DNA from: an uncultured Actinomycetes bacterium
GTDB taxonomy: Bacteria; Actinomycetota; Thermoleophilia; Solirubrobacterales; 70-9
Reading direction: 5' to 3'
DNA: 15,460 bases
NCBI GenBank assembly: GCA_946479725.1
Contig: CAMLHB010000040.1
Location: 1-15,460 of the forward strand
The first letter of the stretch is position 1; every line of letters starts with the position of its first letter. The position numbers and the translations under genes were made by a program. Shown piece after piece: positions 7,610 through 14,537 of this stretch. Under the pieces are notes generated by a model, which saw nothing but the letters and a program-made list of their open reading frames with translations, was not told the DNA's origin and did not search any database.

Positions 7610-7635
7610 CGGCCGCCCCTTTCCTGACTGAAAAC

Positions 7636-8495
7636 GTGGACAATCTCCCGCCTGACTCCACGGGACCTGATAGAGCACCCGGAACCGCCAAGCGCGATCT
7701 TCCTCCGCTTCCTCAAGTTCGGCTGCCTCGCCTGGGGAGGGCCGGCGGCGCAGATCGCGATGATCAAGCGCGAGTGCGTCGATGAGGAAAAGAGGGTGAG
7801 CGCGAAGCCCGCTTGCCGACGCGAGCTTCGTCCTGGTGCTGCTCGGCGGCGGCATCGCCTACGAGCTGTGGCGCAACGCGCGGGCTTGGGTCGGCCGGGT
7901 TTCCTCCTTCTCCCTCTCACCGGTCGTCCTCATCATCGTCACCGCGGGCGCGATCAGCTTCTCCGTCGGCCTCTCGATCTTCTGGGAGGGGTTGAAGGCG
8001 GGCCTGCTGACCTTCGGCGGCGCCTACACCGTCGTCCCCTTCCTCCATGGCAGCGCTGTCGACGGACACCACTGGCTGACCGACAAACAGTTCGTCGACG
8101 GCCTCGCGATCGGCGGCATCCTGCCGGCGCCGCTGATCATCTTCGCCACCTTCGTCGGCTACCTGGCGGGCGGCCTTGTCGGGGCGCTGGTGATCACTCT
8201 CGGGATCTTCATCCCCGCCTTCGTCTTCCCGATCTTCCTGCACCGCCAGCTCGTCGCGATCTCCGAGAACCCCCGACTGCATCTGTTCCTCCTCGGGGTG
8301 GCGGCTGGGGTGGTCGGGCTGATCGCCGCCGTCACGGTCGAAATCGTGGAAACCTCGGTGGTCGACGTCTACACCGCGATCCTCGCGATCGGCGCCTTCC
8401 TCGCGCTCAACCGCTGGCACGGAAAACTGACCGTGCTCTACGTCGTCCTCGCCTGCGGCGCGATCGGGGCGCTGCTGCAGGCGACGGTGGTGTAG
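7636..8495 (+). pseudogene. chrA: Broken chromate transporter (ChrA/CHR family) with internal deletion and frameshifts
   Basis: CHR transporters are usually about 390-450 residues made of two similar halves. Here 7682-7798 encodes the start of the N-half (PSAIFLRFLKFGCLAWGGPA, then AAQIAMIKREC and ending DEEKRVS), including the FGGPA-type motif as WGGPA. In another frame, 7800-8495 encodes the whole C-half: LLTFGGAYTVVPFL, the ILPAPLIIFATFVGYLAGG segment and several helices to ATVV. About 150 residues of the N-half are missing between them. The C frame has a TGA at 7797. The N frame lacks a start codon, while a GTG at 7636 in a third frame would start VDNLPPDSTGP. The C-half alone (GTG 7836, 219 aa) could still be made, like the half-size CHR proteins, but the remnant argues for decay. 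Confidence 0.82.
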
Positions 8496-8512
8496 GCGGC
8501 CAGCGCCGGGAC

Positions 8513-8518
8513 TAACAT
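8513..8518 (+). promoter_or_regulatory. Putative -10 box (TAACAT) of the CDF transporter gene
   Basis: A TANNNT hexamer ends 11 nt before the ATG at 8530, with no Shine-Dalgarno sequence in between. A transcript with a leader of only a few bases is likely. The -35 is not recognisable. Confidence 0.4.
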
Positions 8519-8529
8519 CGCTCCCCTCG

Positions 8530-9285
8530 ATGGAGACGACGCCGGACTACGCGCCGCTCGAAGGCGACCGCCACCGCCACGGCGAGACGATCCACTCCCA
8601 CCCGCACCGCGGCCCCCACAGCCACGATGAGGAGCACGACCACGGACGTCGCCACCGCGATCACGGCCACAGCCACGGCCTGATCGACCCCAGCATCAAA
8701 CGCTCCCGCGAGGGCCTGCGGGCCGTCGGCCTCTCGCTGGCAGTGCTCGGGCTGACGGCGCTCGCGCAGCTGGCGATCTTCGTCGCCACCGGCAGCGTCG
8801 CGCTGCTCGCCGACCTGATCCACAACTTCGGCGACGCGGCGACGGCGATCCCGCTCGGCATCGCCTTCCTGCTGCGCTCGGAATCGGCCGAGCGCAAGGC
8901 GGGCCTGTTCGTCGTCTTCGCGATCTTCGCCTCGGCCTGCGTCGCGGGCATGGAGGCGATCGACCGTCTGATCAACCCCCACACGCCGAGCCACCTGCTG
9001 GCCCTCGCCCTCGCCGGCCTGATCGGGTTCGCCGGCAACTGGATAGCGGCGATCATCCGCACCCGCGCCGGGCGCAGCCTCGACAGCCCTGCGCTCATGG
9101 CCGACGGCAACCACGCCCGCGCCGATTCCTACGTCAGTCTCGCCGTGGTTGCCAGCGCGATCGTCGTCGCCCTCGGCCTCCCTGCGGCCGACCCCCTGAT
9201 CGGCCTCGGGATAACCGTCGTGATCCTCAAGATCACCTGGGACTCCTGGTGGACGGTGCAGGGCCGCCACCATCACTCGCACTAG
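8530..9285 (+). CDS. Cation diffusion facilitator (CDF) divalent-metal transporter, compact form
   Basis: 251 residues. The N-terminal 50 residues contain 13 histidines in HSHPH/HDHG/HGHSHG-type clusters, a cytoplasmic metal-binding tail. The membrane domain follows, with about six helices between residues 62 and 237. The CDF metal-site pairs are visible: ADLIHNFGD (D95, H98, D102) in helix 2 and NHARADS (H195, D199) in helix 5. The protein stops right after helix 6 with QGRHHHSH, so the usual cytoplasmic C-terminal dimerisation domain (about 80-90 residues) is missing. CDF proteins export Zn2+, Co2+ and similar ions in exchange for protons; which metal cannot be read here. It follows the broken chrA by 34 bp. 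Confidence 0.93.
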   Translation: METTPDYAPLEGDRHRHGETIHSHPHRGPHSHDEEHDHGRRHRDHGHSHGLIDPSIKRSREGLRAVGLSLAVLGLTALAQLAIFVATGSVALLADLIHNFGDAATAIPLGIAFLLRSESAERKAGLFVVFAIFASACVAGMEAIDRLINPHTPSHLLALALAGLIGFAGNWIAAIIRTRAGRSLDSPALMADGNHARADSYVSLAVVASAIVVALGLPAADPLIGLGITVVILKITWDSWWTVQGRHHHSH

Positions 9286-9288
9286 CGC

Positions 9289-9309
9289 TGCGGCCTTTAG
9301 AAAGCCGCA
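9289..9309 (+). terminator. Stem-loop after the CDF gene
   Basis: TGCGGC (9289-9294) pairs with GCCGCA (9304-9309), and inner TTT/AAA pairs extend the stem. It starts 4 nt after the CDF stop. No T-run follows directly, so it is probably part of a compound terminator with the next hairpin. Confidence 0.45.
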
Positions 9310-9316
9310 AATTGGG

Positions 9317-9336
9317 ACCGGCCGGGATCGGTTTTT
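9317..9336 (+). terminator. Intrinsic-type terminator after the CDF gene
   Basis: ACCG (9317-9320) pairs with CGGT (9329-9332), followed by a run of five T ending at 9336. The stem is short but this is the only T-run after the gene. A second, perfect GC-only stem (CCGCCGC/GCGGCGG, 9337-9352) follows at once and may help stop the convergent minus-strand transcript. Confidence 0.5.
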
Positions 9337-9384
9337 CCGCCGCCCGCGGCGGGGTGGGGGCTGGGGTTGCGCCGGGGTGGGGGG

Positions 9385-10461
9385 TCAGTGGCCGGGGCCG
9401 CCGAAGCCGGCGTCGGTCAGGACCCGGTCGAGCCACTGGAGCTTGTCGGCGAGATCATCGAAGGCGCGGCGGGCGTGATCGGCTGCCAAGCGGACCCGCT
9501 CGGCGACGTCTTCGCAGGCGGCCGTGGCGACCGCCCGTAGTTCTCGGTTCAGGACCCGCGCCGCCTCCAAGACGGTTTCGAGGTCGTGGAGGCCGGCGGC
9601 ACCGAGGTGGGCGGCGATCAGCGGCCGGGCGCTCAGCAGACGTGCCCCCACTCTGGCCGCCCAGCATCGCAGCTCGGCGAGCAGTTCGGCGATCCTTTCT
9701 GTCGGAACCACACCGCGCGCCATGGCGATCAGCCCGGTGATCTGGTCCAGATTCACGCTGATCTGCCCGGCCCTGCCCGGCATCAGCTCCGGGGTCTGAA
9801 ACAGATGCGCGAGCAGCGAGCGTTCCTCATCCGTCGGTCGGTCGATGGCAGCACGGATCTCCTCCCACGCGGCGGCACCGATAGCGCAGACGGCGGCCGC
9901 GGCGATGACCACGAAGGGACCGATTGGGCCGCCCATCGCCCCGGCCAGCAGTGGGGGTCCCGCGGCGTCGAAGACGACGCCTTTCGCCATCCGGGCGATC
10001 AGGGACCCAACCTTCACCCTGCGCAGCACGGAGACACCGGCGGCCATCCGATCCTTCATCCTCCCCAGCCAGCGCCGATCCTCGGACGGCTCGGCCGCCA
10101 TACCGTCGAGGCGCTCGGCCAGCTGGGGCAGCAACGTCCTGACCTCGTCCCAGGCACCGGGCTCCGTCCTCCCGCGACTGACCGCGTCGATCAGCTCGAA
10201 AGCGATCAGCTCGGCCTCCTCGACCCCCCACTCCGCCAGCAGCGTCTCCCAGTCGAGCAGCGCCAGCGCCTTCAGTGGGCCGGGATCGGCCTGTCGCTCC
10301 GACGCCTGTCTCAGGTCGGCCCAGAGCGACTCGTCCTCGGCCACGGCCCGCATCGTCTGGGCGAGCCTGTGAGCCAGCTCCTGCGTCTCCTCCGGCGAGG
10401 CCTCCGCGTAGCGCTCGACCAACTGTTCCTGCGCCGCGATCAGGTCGATCGAGTCAGACAC
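9385..10461 (-). CDS. Hypothetical protein, mostly alpha-helical with a central hydrophobic region
   Basis: 358 residues; I do not recognise the family. Residues 1-160 are charged and helical (rich in Glu, Ala, Leu, Arg). Residues about 167-198 are a Gly/Ala-rich hydrophobic stretch (GPPLLAGAMGGPIGPFVV onward), enough for one or two membrane passes or a hairpin. Residues 200-358 are again amphipathic helices with many Ala/Arg/Asp. It has no signal peptide and no catalytic motif. Start is GTG at 10461; a TTGACT hexamer lies at 10490-10495 and a weak GAAAG 11 nt before the start. It is monocistronic, convergent with the CDF gene and downstream of the EthA-like gene across a hairpin. The opposite-strand open frame is Gln/Arg-rich and looks like a shadow, so this strand is favoured. 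Confidence 0.75.
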   Translation of the reverse strand: MSDSIDLIAAQEQLVERYAEASPEETQELAHRLAQTMRAVAEDESLWADLRQASERQADPGPLKALALLDWETLLAEWGVEEAELIAFELIDAVSRGRTEPGAWDEVRTLLPQLAERLDGMAAEPSEDRRWLGRMKDRMAAGVSVLRRVKVGSLIARMAKGVVFDAAGPPLLAGAMGGPIGPFVVIAAAAVCAIGAAAWEEIRAAIDRPTDEERSLLAHLFQTPELMPGRAGQISVNLDQITGLIAMARGVVPTERIAELLAELRCWAARVGARLLSARPLIAAHLGAAGLHDLETVLEAARVLNRELRAVATAACEDVAERVRLAADHARRAFDDLADKLQWLDRVLTDAGFGGPGH

Positions 10462-10515
10462 GTGTTCAATCTTTCATAGGCCCCTGACCAGTCAAGGACC
10501 ATCTTTGGACGATTC

Positions 10516-10534
10516 GGCGCCCGCGAGGGGCGCC
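10516..10534 (-). terminator. GC-rich hairpin after the EthA-like gene
   Basis: A perfect 7-bp stem, GGCGCCC/GGGCGCC, with a 5-nt loop begins 3 nt past the stop of the monooxygenase gene. There is no T-run after it, so it may be a weak or Rho-assisted terminator that separates the SDR/monooxygenase operon from the hypothetical gene. Confidence 0.5.
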
Positions 10535-10537
10535 TGC

Positions 10538-12037
10538 TCAGGCGACTGCGGCGACCTCGCCCCGCTCGCCGCTCTCAACCGCCGGTCCCCGCATGAACTC
10601 CATCTCGTCGTCGACAGGCCCGTGCTTGAGCAAGCGGATGTCGGCGGCATAGTTCTGGTGCAGGCGCCAGGGCTGCTTCTCGCCCTGCATCGGCAGCTGG
10701 TCGAGCGAGCGCAGGACGTAGCCGGATTTGAGGTCAATGAAGGGGACGCGGGGGGCGTCGGGGCCGGGCTCGCGCGGGGTCGCGACCTTGTAGCCGTGGG
10801 CGTCCATGTGGTTGAGCAGGCGGCAGAGGTACTGCGAGGTGAGGTCGCACTTGAGGGTGAAGGAGGCGTTCGTGTACCCGAGCGCCAGCGCCAGGTTGGG
10901 GATGCCGCCGAACATCATCCCCTTGTAGCCGACGAGCTTTTTGAACTCTTTGCGCTCGCCGTCGACGGTTACCTCGATCCCGCCCAGCACCAGCAGGTTG
11001 AGACCGGTGGCGGTGACGATGATGTCGGCCTCCAGCTCCTCGCCCGAGGCGAGCTTGATCCCCCTCTCCGTGAAGGTCTCGATCGTGTCGGTGACCACCG
11101 AGGCCTTGCCGGAGCCGACCGCCTTGAAGAGGTCGCCCCCGGGGACCAGGCAGACGCGCTCGTCCCAGGGGTTGTAGCGCGGTTCGAAGTTGCGGTCGAC
11201 GTCGTAGCCGACCGGCAGCTGCCGCTCCACCCCGCGCCGGATCAGCTTGCGGGTGAAGCGCGGAGCCCGGCGCGAGAGCTGGTAGAAAGCCATCTGGGTG
11301 AGAACGTTCTTCCAGCGGACGATCGAGTAGGTCAGCCTCGGCGGCAGCAGCTTCTGCAGGGCCTTGGCGATCGGGTCCTGGCCGGGCAGGGTGACGACGT
11401 AGCCGGGCGAGCGCTGCAGCATCGTGATCTCCTCGACCTCGGGCGCCATCGCCGGGATCAGGGTCACCGCGGTGGCGCCGCTGCCGATCACGACCACGCG
11501 CTTGCCGCGGTAGTCGAGATCCTCGGGCCAGTGCTGGGGGTGGACGATCTGCCCCTGGAAGCGCTCGCGACCGGGGAACTCGGGGGTGAAGCCCTCGTCG
11601 TAGCGGTAGTAGCCGGTGCAGCCGTAGATGAAGTCGCAGCTCAGCTCGATCGTCTCGCCGCCGCGCTCGACCTGCACGGTCCAGATCGCCTCGTCGCTCG
11701 ACCAGGCGGCCGAGAGGACCTTGTGGCCGAAGCGGATTTTCTCCTCGATCCGGTACTCGCGGGCGGTCTCCTCGATGTAGGCGCGGATCTTGCCGCCGGC
11801 GGCGATCGAGTCTTCGTCGCGCCAGGGCTTGAACGAGTAGCCGAGCGTGTACATGTCGGAGTCCGAGCGGATGCCCGGGTAGCGGAAGAGGTCCCAGGTG
11901 CCGCCGATCGACTCGCGGGACTCGAGGATCGCGTAGCTCTTGCCGGGGCAGTTCTGCTGCAGGTGGACGGCGGCGCCGACGCCGGAGAGGCCGGCCCCGA
12001 CGATCAGAACGTCGACGTGCTCGCGTTGGTTCGACAT
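10538..12037 (-). CDS. ethA: EthA-like Baeyer-Villiger / flavin-containing monooxygenase
   Basis: 499 residues, close to EthA of Mycobacterium (about 489). FAD-binding GAGLSG is at 14-19 and ESIGGTWDLFRYPGIRSDSD at 42-61. The BVMO fingerprint FxGxxxHxxxWP appears as F160-G162-H166-W170-P171 (FQGQIVHPQHWP). The NADPH-binding GSGATA is at 185-190. The C-terminus has SGYVLRSLDQLP and WRLHQNYAADIRLL, which I recall as EthA-typical. These enzymes insert oxygen into ketones using NADPH, O2 and FAD; EthA also activates the drug ethionamide. ATG 12037 has a strong AGGAGGT 5 nt upstream and follows the SDR stop by 14 nt, so the two are one operon. The EthR-like repressor divergent from this operon supports the EthA assignment; the natural substrate is unknown. 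Confidence 0.93.
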   Translation of the reverse strand: MSNQREHVDVLIVGAGLSGVGAAVHLQQNCPGKSYAILESRESIGGTWDLFRYPGIRSDSDMYTLGYSFKPWRDEDSIAAGGKIRAYIEETAREYRIEEKIRFGHKVLSAAWSSDEAIWTVQVERGGETIELSCDFIYGCTGYYRYDEGFTPEFPGRERFQGQIVHPQHWPEDLDYRGKRVVVIGSGATAVTLIPAMAPEVEEITMLQRSPGYVVTLPGQDPIAKALQKLLPPRLTYSIVRWKNVLTQMAFYQLSRRAPRFTRKLIRRGVERQLPVGYDVDRNFEPRYNPWDERVCLVPGGDLFKAVGSGKASVVTDTIETFTERGIKLASGEELEADIIVTATGLNLLVLGGIEVTVDGERKEFKKLVGYKGMMFGGIPNLALALGYTNASFTLKCDLTSQYLCRLLNHMDAHGYKVATPREPGPDAPRVPFIDLKSGYVLRSLDQLPMQGEKQPWRLHQNYAADIRLLKHGPVDDEMEFMRGPAVESGERGEVAAVA

Positions 12038-12051
12038 GGGGAACCTCCTGG

Positions 12052-12846
12052 CTAGCGTTGGAGTCGAGCGAGGAGGTCGCTCGTCATCGGGGTTGACTTG
12101 AAGAGGCCGCGCTTGGCGCCGGAGCGCATCTGGCGCCGGATCGCCCGCTCGACCAGGCCTTTGGGGACGAAGCGGAGCGCGGCATAGACGCGGCCGCCGC
12201 GCTTGGTCGTGGCGAGGTCGCGGACCGGCTTGCCGTAGATGGCGCGGACGATCGTCTCGACCGCGGCGCTGAGCGGCTCCGGCGGCACCATCCCCTCGAG
12301 GCCGATGCCGGCGGTCTGGCTGGCGTTGTGGATCGGGGTGCGGATGTAGCCGGGGTAGACGGTGGTGACTGTGATCTCGTCGCCCATCTCGGCGCGCAGC
12401 TGCTCGGAGTAGCCGACGACGGCGCGCTTGCTGGCGCCGTAGGCGGTGGCGAAGGGGACGGCGAGGTGGGCGAGGCCGGAGGAGATGTTGATGACGCGCC
12501 CGTGGGAGGCGCGCAGCGCCGGCAGTGCCGCGGCGGTGACCCGCCAGGTCCCGAGCAGGTTGACGTCGAGGACCCCGAGGGCGTCGGGGCCGGGCGGCTC
12601 GGCCGCGCTCTGGGGGAGACCGATGCCGGCGCAGTTGACGAGGGCGTCGAGGCCGCCGCCGAGCCGCTCGACCGCTGCGGCGATCGCCTTGTCGACCGAT
12701 TCCTGGTCGCGGACGTCGCAGGCGATCAGGTCGTCCTCGCCCTTGAGGTCGAAACCGACGACCTGGGCGCCGCGCTCGCGCAGCGCCTTCGCGGTCGCCT
12801 CGCCGATGCCGCTGGCGGCGCCGGTGATGATCACGCGCTTGCTCAC
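12052..12846 (-). CDS. Short-chain dehydrogenase/reductase (SDR), first gene of the EthA-like operon
   Basis: 264 residues, classical SDR length. The cofactor motif TGAASGIG is at 8-15, D44 in CDV (adenine contact), NCAG at 71-74, catalytic S122/S123 in INISSG, and Y136-x3-K140 (YGASK). After the Rossmann fold a basic C-terminal stretch (RRQMRSGAKRG, about 238-248) extends the protein. SDRs interconvert alcohols and ketones with NAD(P)(H). Upstream of a BVMO, it would make the ketone substrate or handle the product, which is inference. The start is GTG 12846 with no ribosome binding site but TACAGT exactly 7 nt before it, so the operon mRNA is probably leaderless. In mycobacteria ethA itself lies next to ethR; here this SDR is placed between. 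Confidence 0.93.
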   Translation of the reverse strand: MSKRVIITGAASGIGEATAKALRERGAQVVGFDLKGEDDLIACDVRDQESVDKAIAAAVERLGGGLDALVNCAGIGLPQSAAEPPGPDALGVLDVNLLGTWRVTAAALPALRASHGRVINISSGLAHLAVPFATAYGASKRAVVGYSEQLRAEMGDEITVTTVYPGYIRTPIHNASQTAGIGLEGMVPPEPLSAAVETIVRAIYGKPVRDLATTKRGGRVYAALRFVPKGLVERAIRRQMRSGAKRGLFKSTPMTSDLLARLQR

Positions 12847-12853
12847 GAGGCGA

Positions 12854-12916
12854 ACTGTATCAACACTGTGTCGAGTAGGTCAACAGCTTGTCGAAATGCT
12901 CGACGCGATGTAGAGT
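12854..12916. promoter_or_regulatory. Divergent leaderless promoters overlaid by three 20-bp-spaced operator palindromes
   Basis: Minus-strand promoter: -35 TTGACC (12883-12878), 18-bp spacer, -10 TACAGT (12859-12854), then 7 nt to the SDR GTG. Plus-strand promoter: -35 TTGTCG (12888-12893), 17-bp spacer, -10 TAGAGT (12911-12916), then 7 nt to the TetR ATG. Overlaid are three imperfect palindromes of form TCRAC-N5-GTMGA: TCAACACTGTGTCGA (12860-12874), TCAACAGCTTGTCGA (12880-12894) and TCGACGCGATGTAGA (12900-12914), repeating every 20 bp, two helical turns. The two -35 boxes lie inside or touch the middle copy. An EthR-like repressor bound here would block both promoters. Sites are seen directly; binding is inferred. 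Confidence 0.78.
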
Positions 12917-12923
12917 AAGAGCG

Positions 12924-13586
12924 ATGGAGGCAGCTTCGAAAGCCCGCCAGACGCCCAATGGCCGTGGCCGCCGCGGCGCCCGCGCCAGCGGCGACGAACG
13001 CGAACGGGCCATTCTGGAGACGGCGGAACGACTGCTCGAGGACCGGCCGCTGAGCGAGATCTCGGTCGACGACCTCGCCAAGGGCGCCGGCATCTCCCGC
13101 CCCACCTTCTACTTCTACTTCCCCTCCAAGGATGCAGTCGTGCTGACGATCATCGACCGCCTCGTCGCCGCCGCGGCCGGCAGCCGCGAAGAGGCGCTGG
13201 CGACCCTGGCCGAAGGCGACCCCCGCGCCGGCCTGCGCAAGGCGCTCGAAGATCTCTACGGCGCCTTCCGCGAGCGGCGGGCGGTGGCGCTGGCGGCGGC
13301 CGAACTTCGCCCGACCAACTCCGAAGCCCGCGATCTCTGGACGCAGGTGATGGAGGGCTGGGTCGCCGATACCACCACCGTGATCGAGGCCGAGCGCGCC
13401 CGCGGCGCCGCTCCCCCCGGCCAGCCGGCCCGCGAGGTGGCGATCGCCCTCGTGCAGATGAACGAGCGGGTCCAGTACGCGAGCTTCGCCGGCGAGTCCC
13501 CCTCCCTGGAGGACAGCCGCGTCCTCGACGTCCTCGTCGAGATCTGGCTGCGGGCCATCTACGGCACCGCCGAGCCAAACGCCTAG
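12924..13586 (+). CDS. ethR: EthR-like TetR-family transcriptional repressor
   Basis: 220 residues. A flexible basic N-tail (NGRGRRGARASG) precedes the TetR DNA-binding domain at about 26-73. This includes LLEDRPLSEISVDDLAKGAG and the recognition helix ISRPTFYFYFPSKDAV, which I recall as near-identical to mycobacterial EthR. The ligand domain keeps the EthR-type pieces DLWTQVMEGW, VIEAERARGAAP, MNERVQYASFAGE and RVLDVLVEIW. EthR represses ethA and itself and is released by small hydrophobic ligands. It is divergent from the SDR/EthA-like operon and shares the 77-bp operator region. ATG 12924 was chosen over an upstream frame start because TAGAGT lies 7 nt before it. The stop overlaps the stop of the convergent oxidoreductase gene within one CTAG. 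Confidence 0.93.
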   Translation: MEAASKARQTPNGRGRRGARASGDERERAILETAERLLEDRPLSEISVDDLAKGAGISRPTFYFYFPSKDAVVLTIIDRLVAAAAGSREEALATLAEGDPRAGLRKALEDLYGAFRERRAVALAAAELRPTNSEARDLWTQVMEGWVADTTTVIEAERARGAAPPGQPAREVAIALVQMNERVQYASFAGESPSLEDSRVLDVLVEIWLRAIYGTAEPNA

Positions 13587-14527
13587 ACGCGCGGCGCCAC
13601 CTCGCGGCCCATCAGGGCGACCGCGTCGAGGTCGCGGTGGAGCAGGTGCTGTCCCATGATCCGGGTCAGGCCCGCGTCCTCCAGCTCCTGCAACTGCTCG
13701 ACCGCCTCCTCGACGGTGCCGAGGATCGTGCTCGGCCGCAGGCCGGCGATGAAGGCTTCGCCATCGCCGTTCTCGCCTTTCCACTGCGAGAGACGGGCGG
13801 CGCGGTCGAGGAGGTCGCCGCGATCGGTGCCGACGAGCCAGCCGGTCATCATCGAGAGCGGCAGCGTCGCCGGGTCACGTCCCTCCTTCTCGCAGGCCTC
13901 GTCGAGGCGCCTGCGCAGGTCGGCGACCTCCTCCGCGGTTGACATCACGGTGTTGTACTCGTCGGCCCAGCGGGCGCCGATCCGCAGGCTCCTTGGTCCG
14001 CCTTTGGCGCCGAGGATCAGCGGCAGCGGCCGCTGCACCGGCTTCGGCCGGGCGTCGAGCTCGCGCGCCGAGTAGTGCTTGCCGTCGAAGTCGAAGGGAT
14101 CCTCGCCCCAGTGGCCGCGGACGATCTGCATCTGCTCTTCCAGCGCCTCCATTCGCGGCCCGACCTCCGGCAGCTCGAAGCCGTAGAGCTCGTGCTCTCG
14201 CTCCCACCAGCCGGCGCCGATCCCGACTTCGACCCGGCCGCCGGAGACGTGGTCGGCGGTGACCGCCGCCTTTGCCAGCACCGCCGGGTGGCGGAAGGTC
14301 GCCGGCGAGACCAGCGTCCCCAGTCGCAGCTTCCCGGTGGTCGCGCCGAGGGCGGTGATCGTCCCCCAGGCGTCGAGCGAGCCGCGCTCGCGCCGGTCGT
14401 CGACCGAGAGGTAGTGGTCGGAGCGGAACATCGTCCCCACCCCGTGCTCTTCGCAGGCCGCGGCGAGCGCCTGCCAGTCCTCCCAGGTAACGTCCTCCTG
14501 GCCCTCGATCATCAGGCAAACGTCCAT
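13583..14527 (-). CDS. Luciferase-like monooxygenase (LLM), probably F420-dependent oxidoreductase
   Basis: 314 residues from ATG 14527, with AGGAGG 4 nt upstream. The bacterial-luciferase TIM-barrel pattern is clear: MFRSDHYLSV at 33-42, LGTLVSPATFRHPAVLAKAAV at 69-89, DHVSGGRVEVGIGAGWWEREHELYGF at 92-117, and RPLPLILGAKGGPRSLRIGARWADEYN in the middle. Members use reduced F420 or FMN to oxidise or reduce organic substrates; the actinobacterial setting favours F420, but the cofactor is not proven by sequence. It follows the amidotransferase remnant by 10 nt and is tail-to-tail with the EthR-like gene, sharing the stop-codon CTAG. No terminator separates these two. An upstream in-frame ATG at 14761 would add 78 Arg/Ser-rich residues and is rejected. 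Confidence 0.9.
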   Translation of the reverse strand: MDVCLMIEGQEDVTWEDWQALAAACEEHGVGTMFRSDHYLSVDDRRERGSLDAWGTITALGATTGKLRLGTLVSPATFRHPAVLAKAAVTADHVSGGRVEVGIGAGWWEREHELYGFELPEVGPRMEALEEQMQIVRGHWGEDPFDFDGKHYSARELDARPKPVQRPLPLILGAKGGPRSLRIGARWADEYNTVMSTAEEVADLRRRLDEACEKEGRDPATLPLSMMTGWLVGTDRGDLLDRAARLSQWKGENGDGEAFIAGLRPSTILGTVEEAVEQLQELEDAGLTRIMGQHLLHRDLDAVALMGREVAPRV

Positions 14528-14537
14528 CGCGCCTCCT

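Noticed and set aside
9586..10479. Plus-strand Gln/Arg-rich frame opposite the hypothetical protein
   Set aside because: Repetitive Gln-Arg-Leu composition and no start signal; the minus-strand frame has a coherent helical and hydrophobic pattern.
10505..12055. Plus-strand open frame of 516 codons opposite the EthA-like gene
   Set aside because: Low-complexity Val/Ala/Asp/Gly text; the minus strand has clear BVMO motifs.
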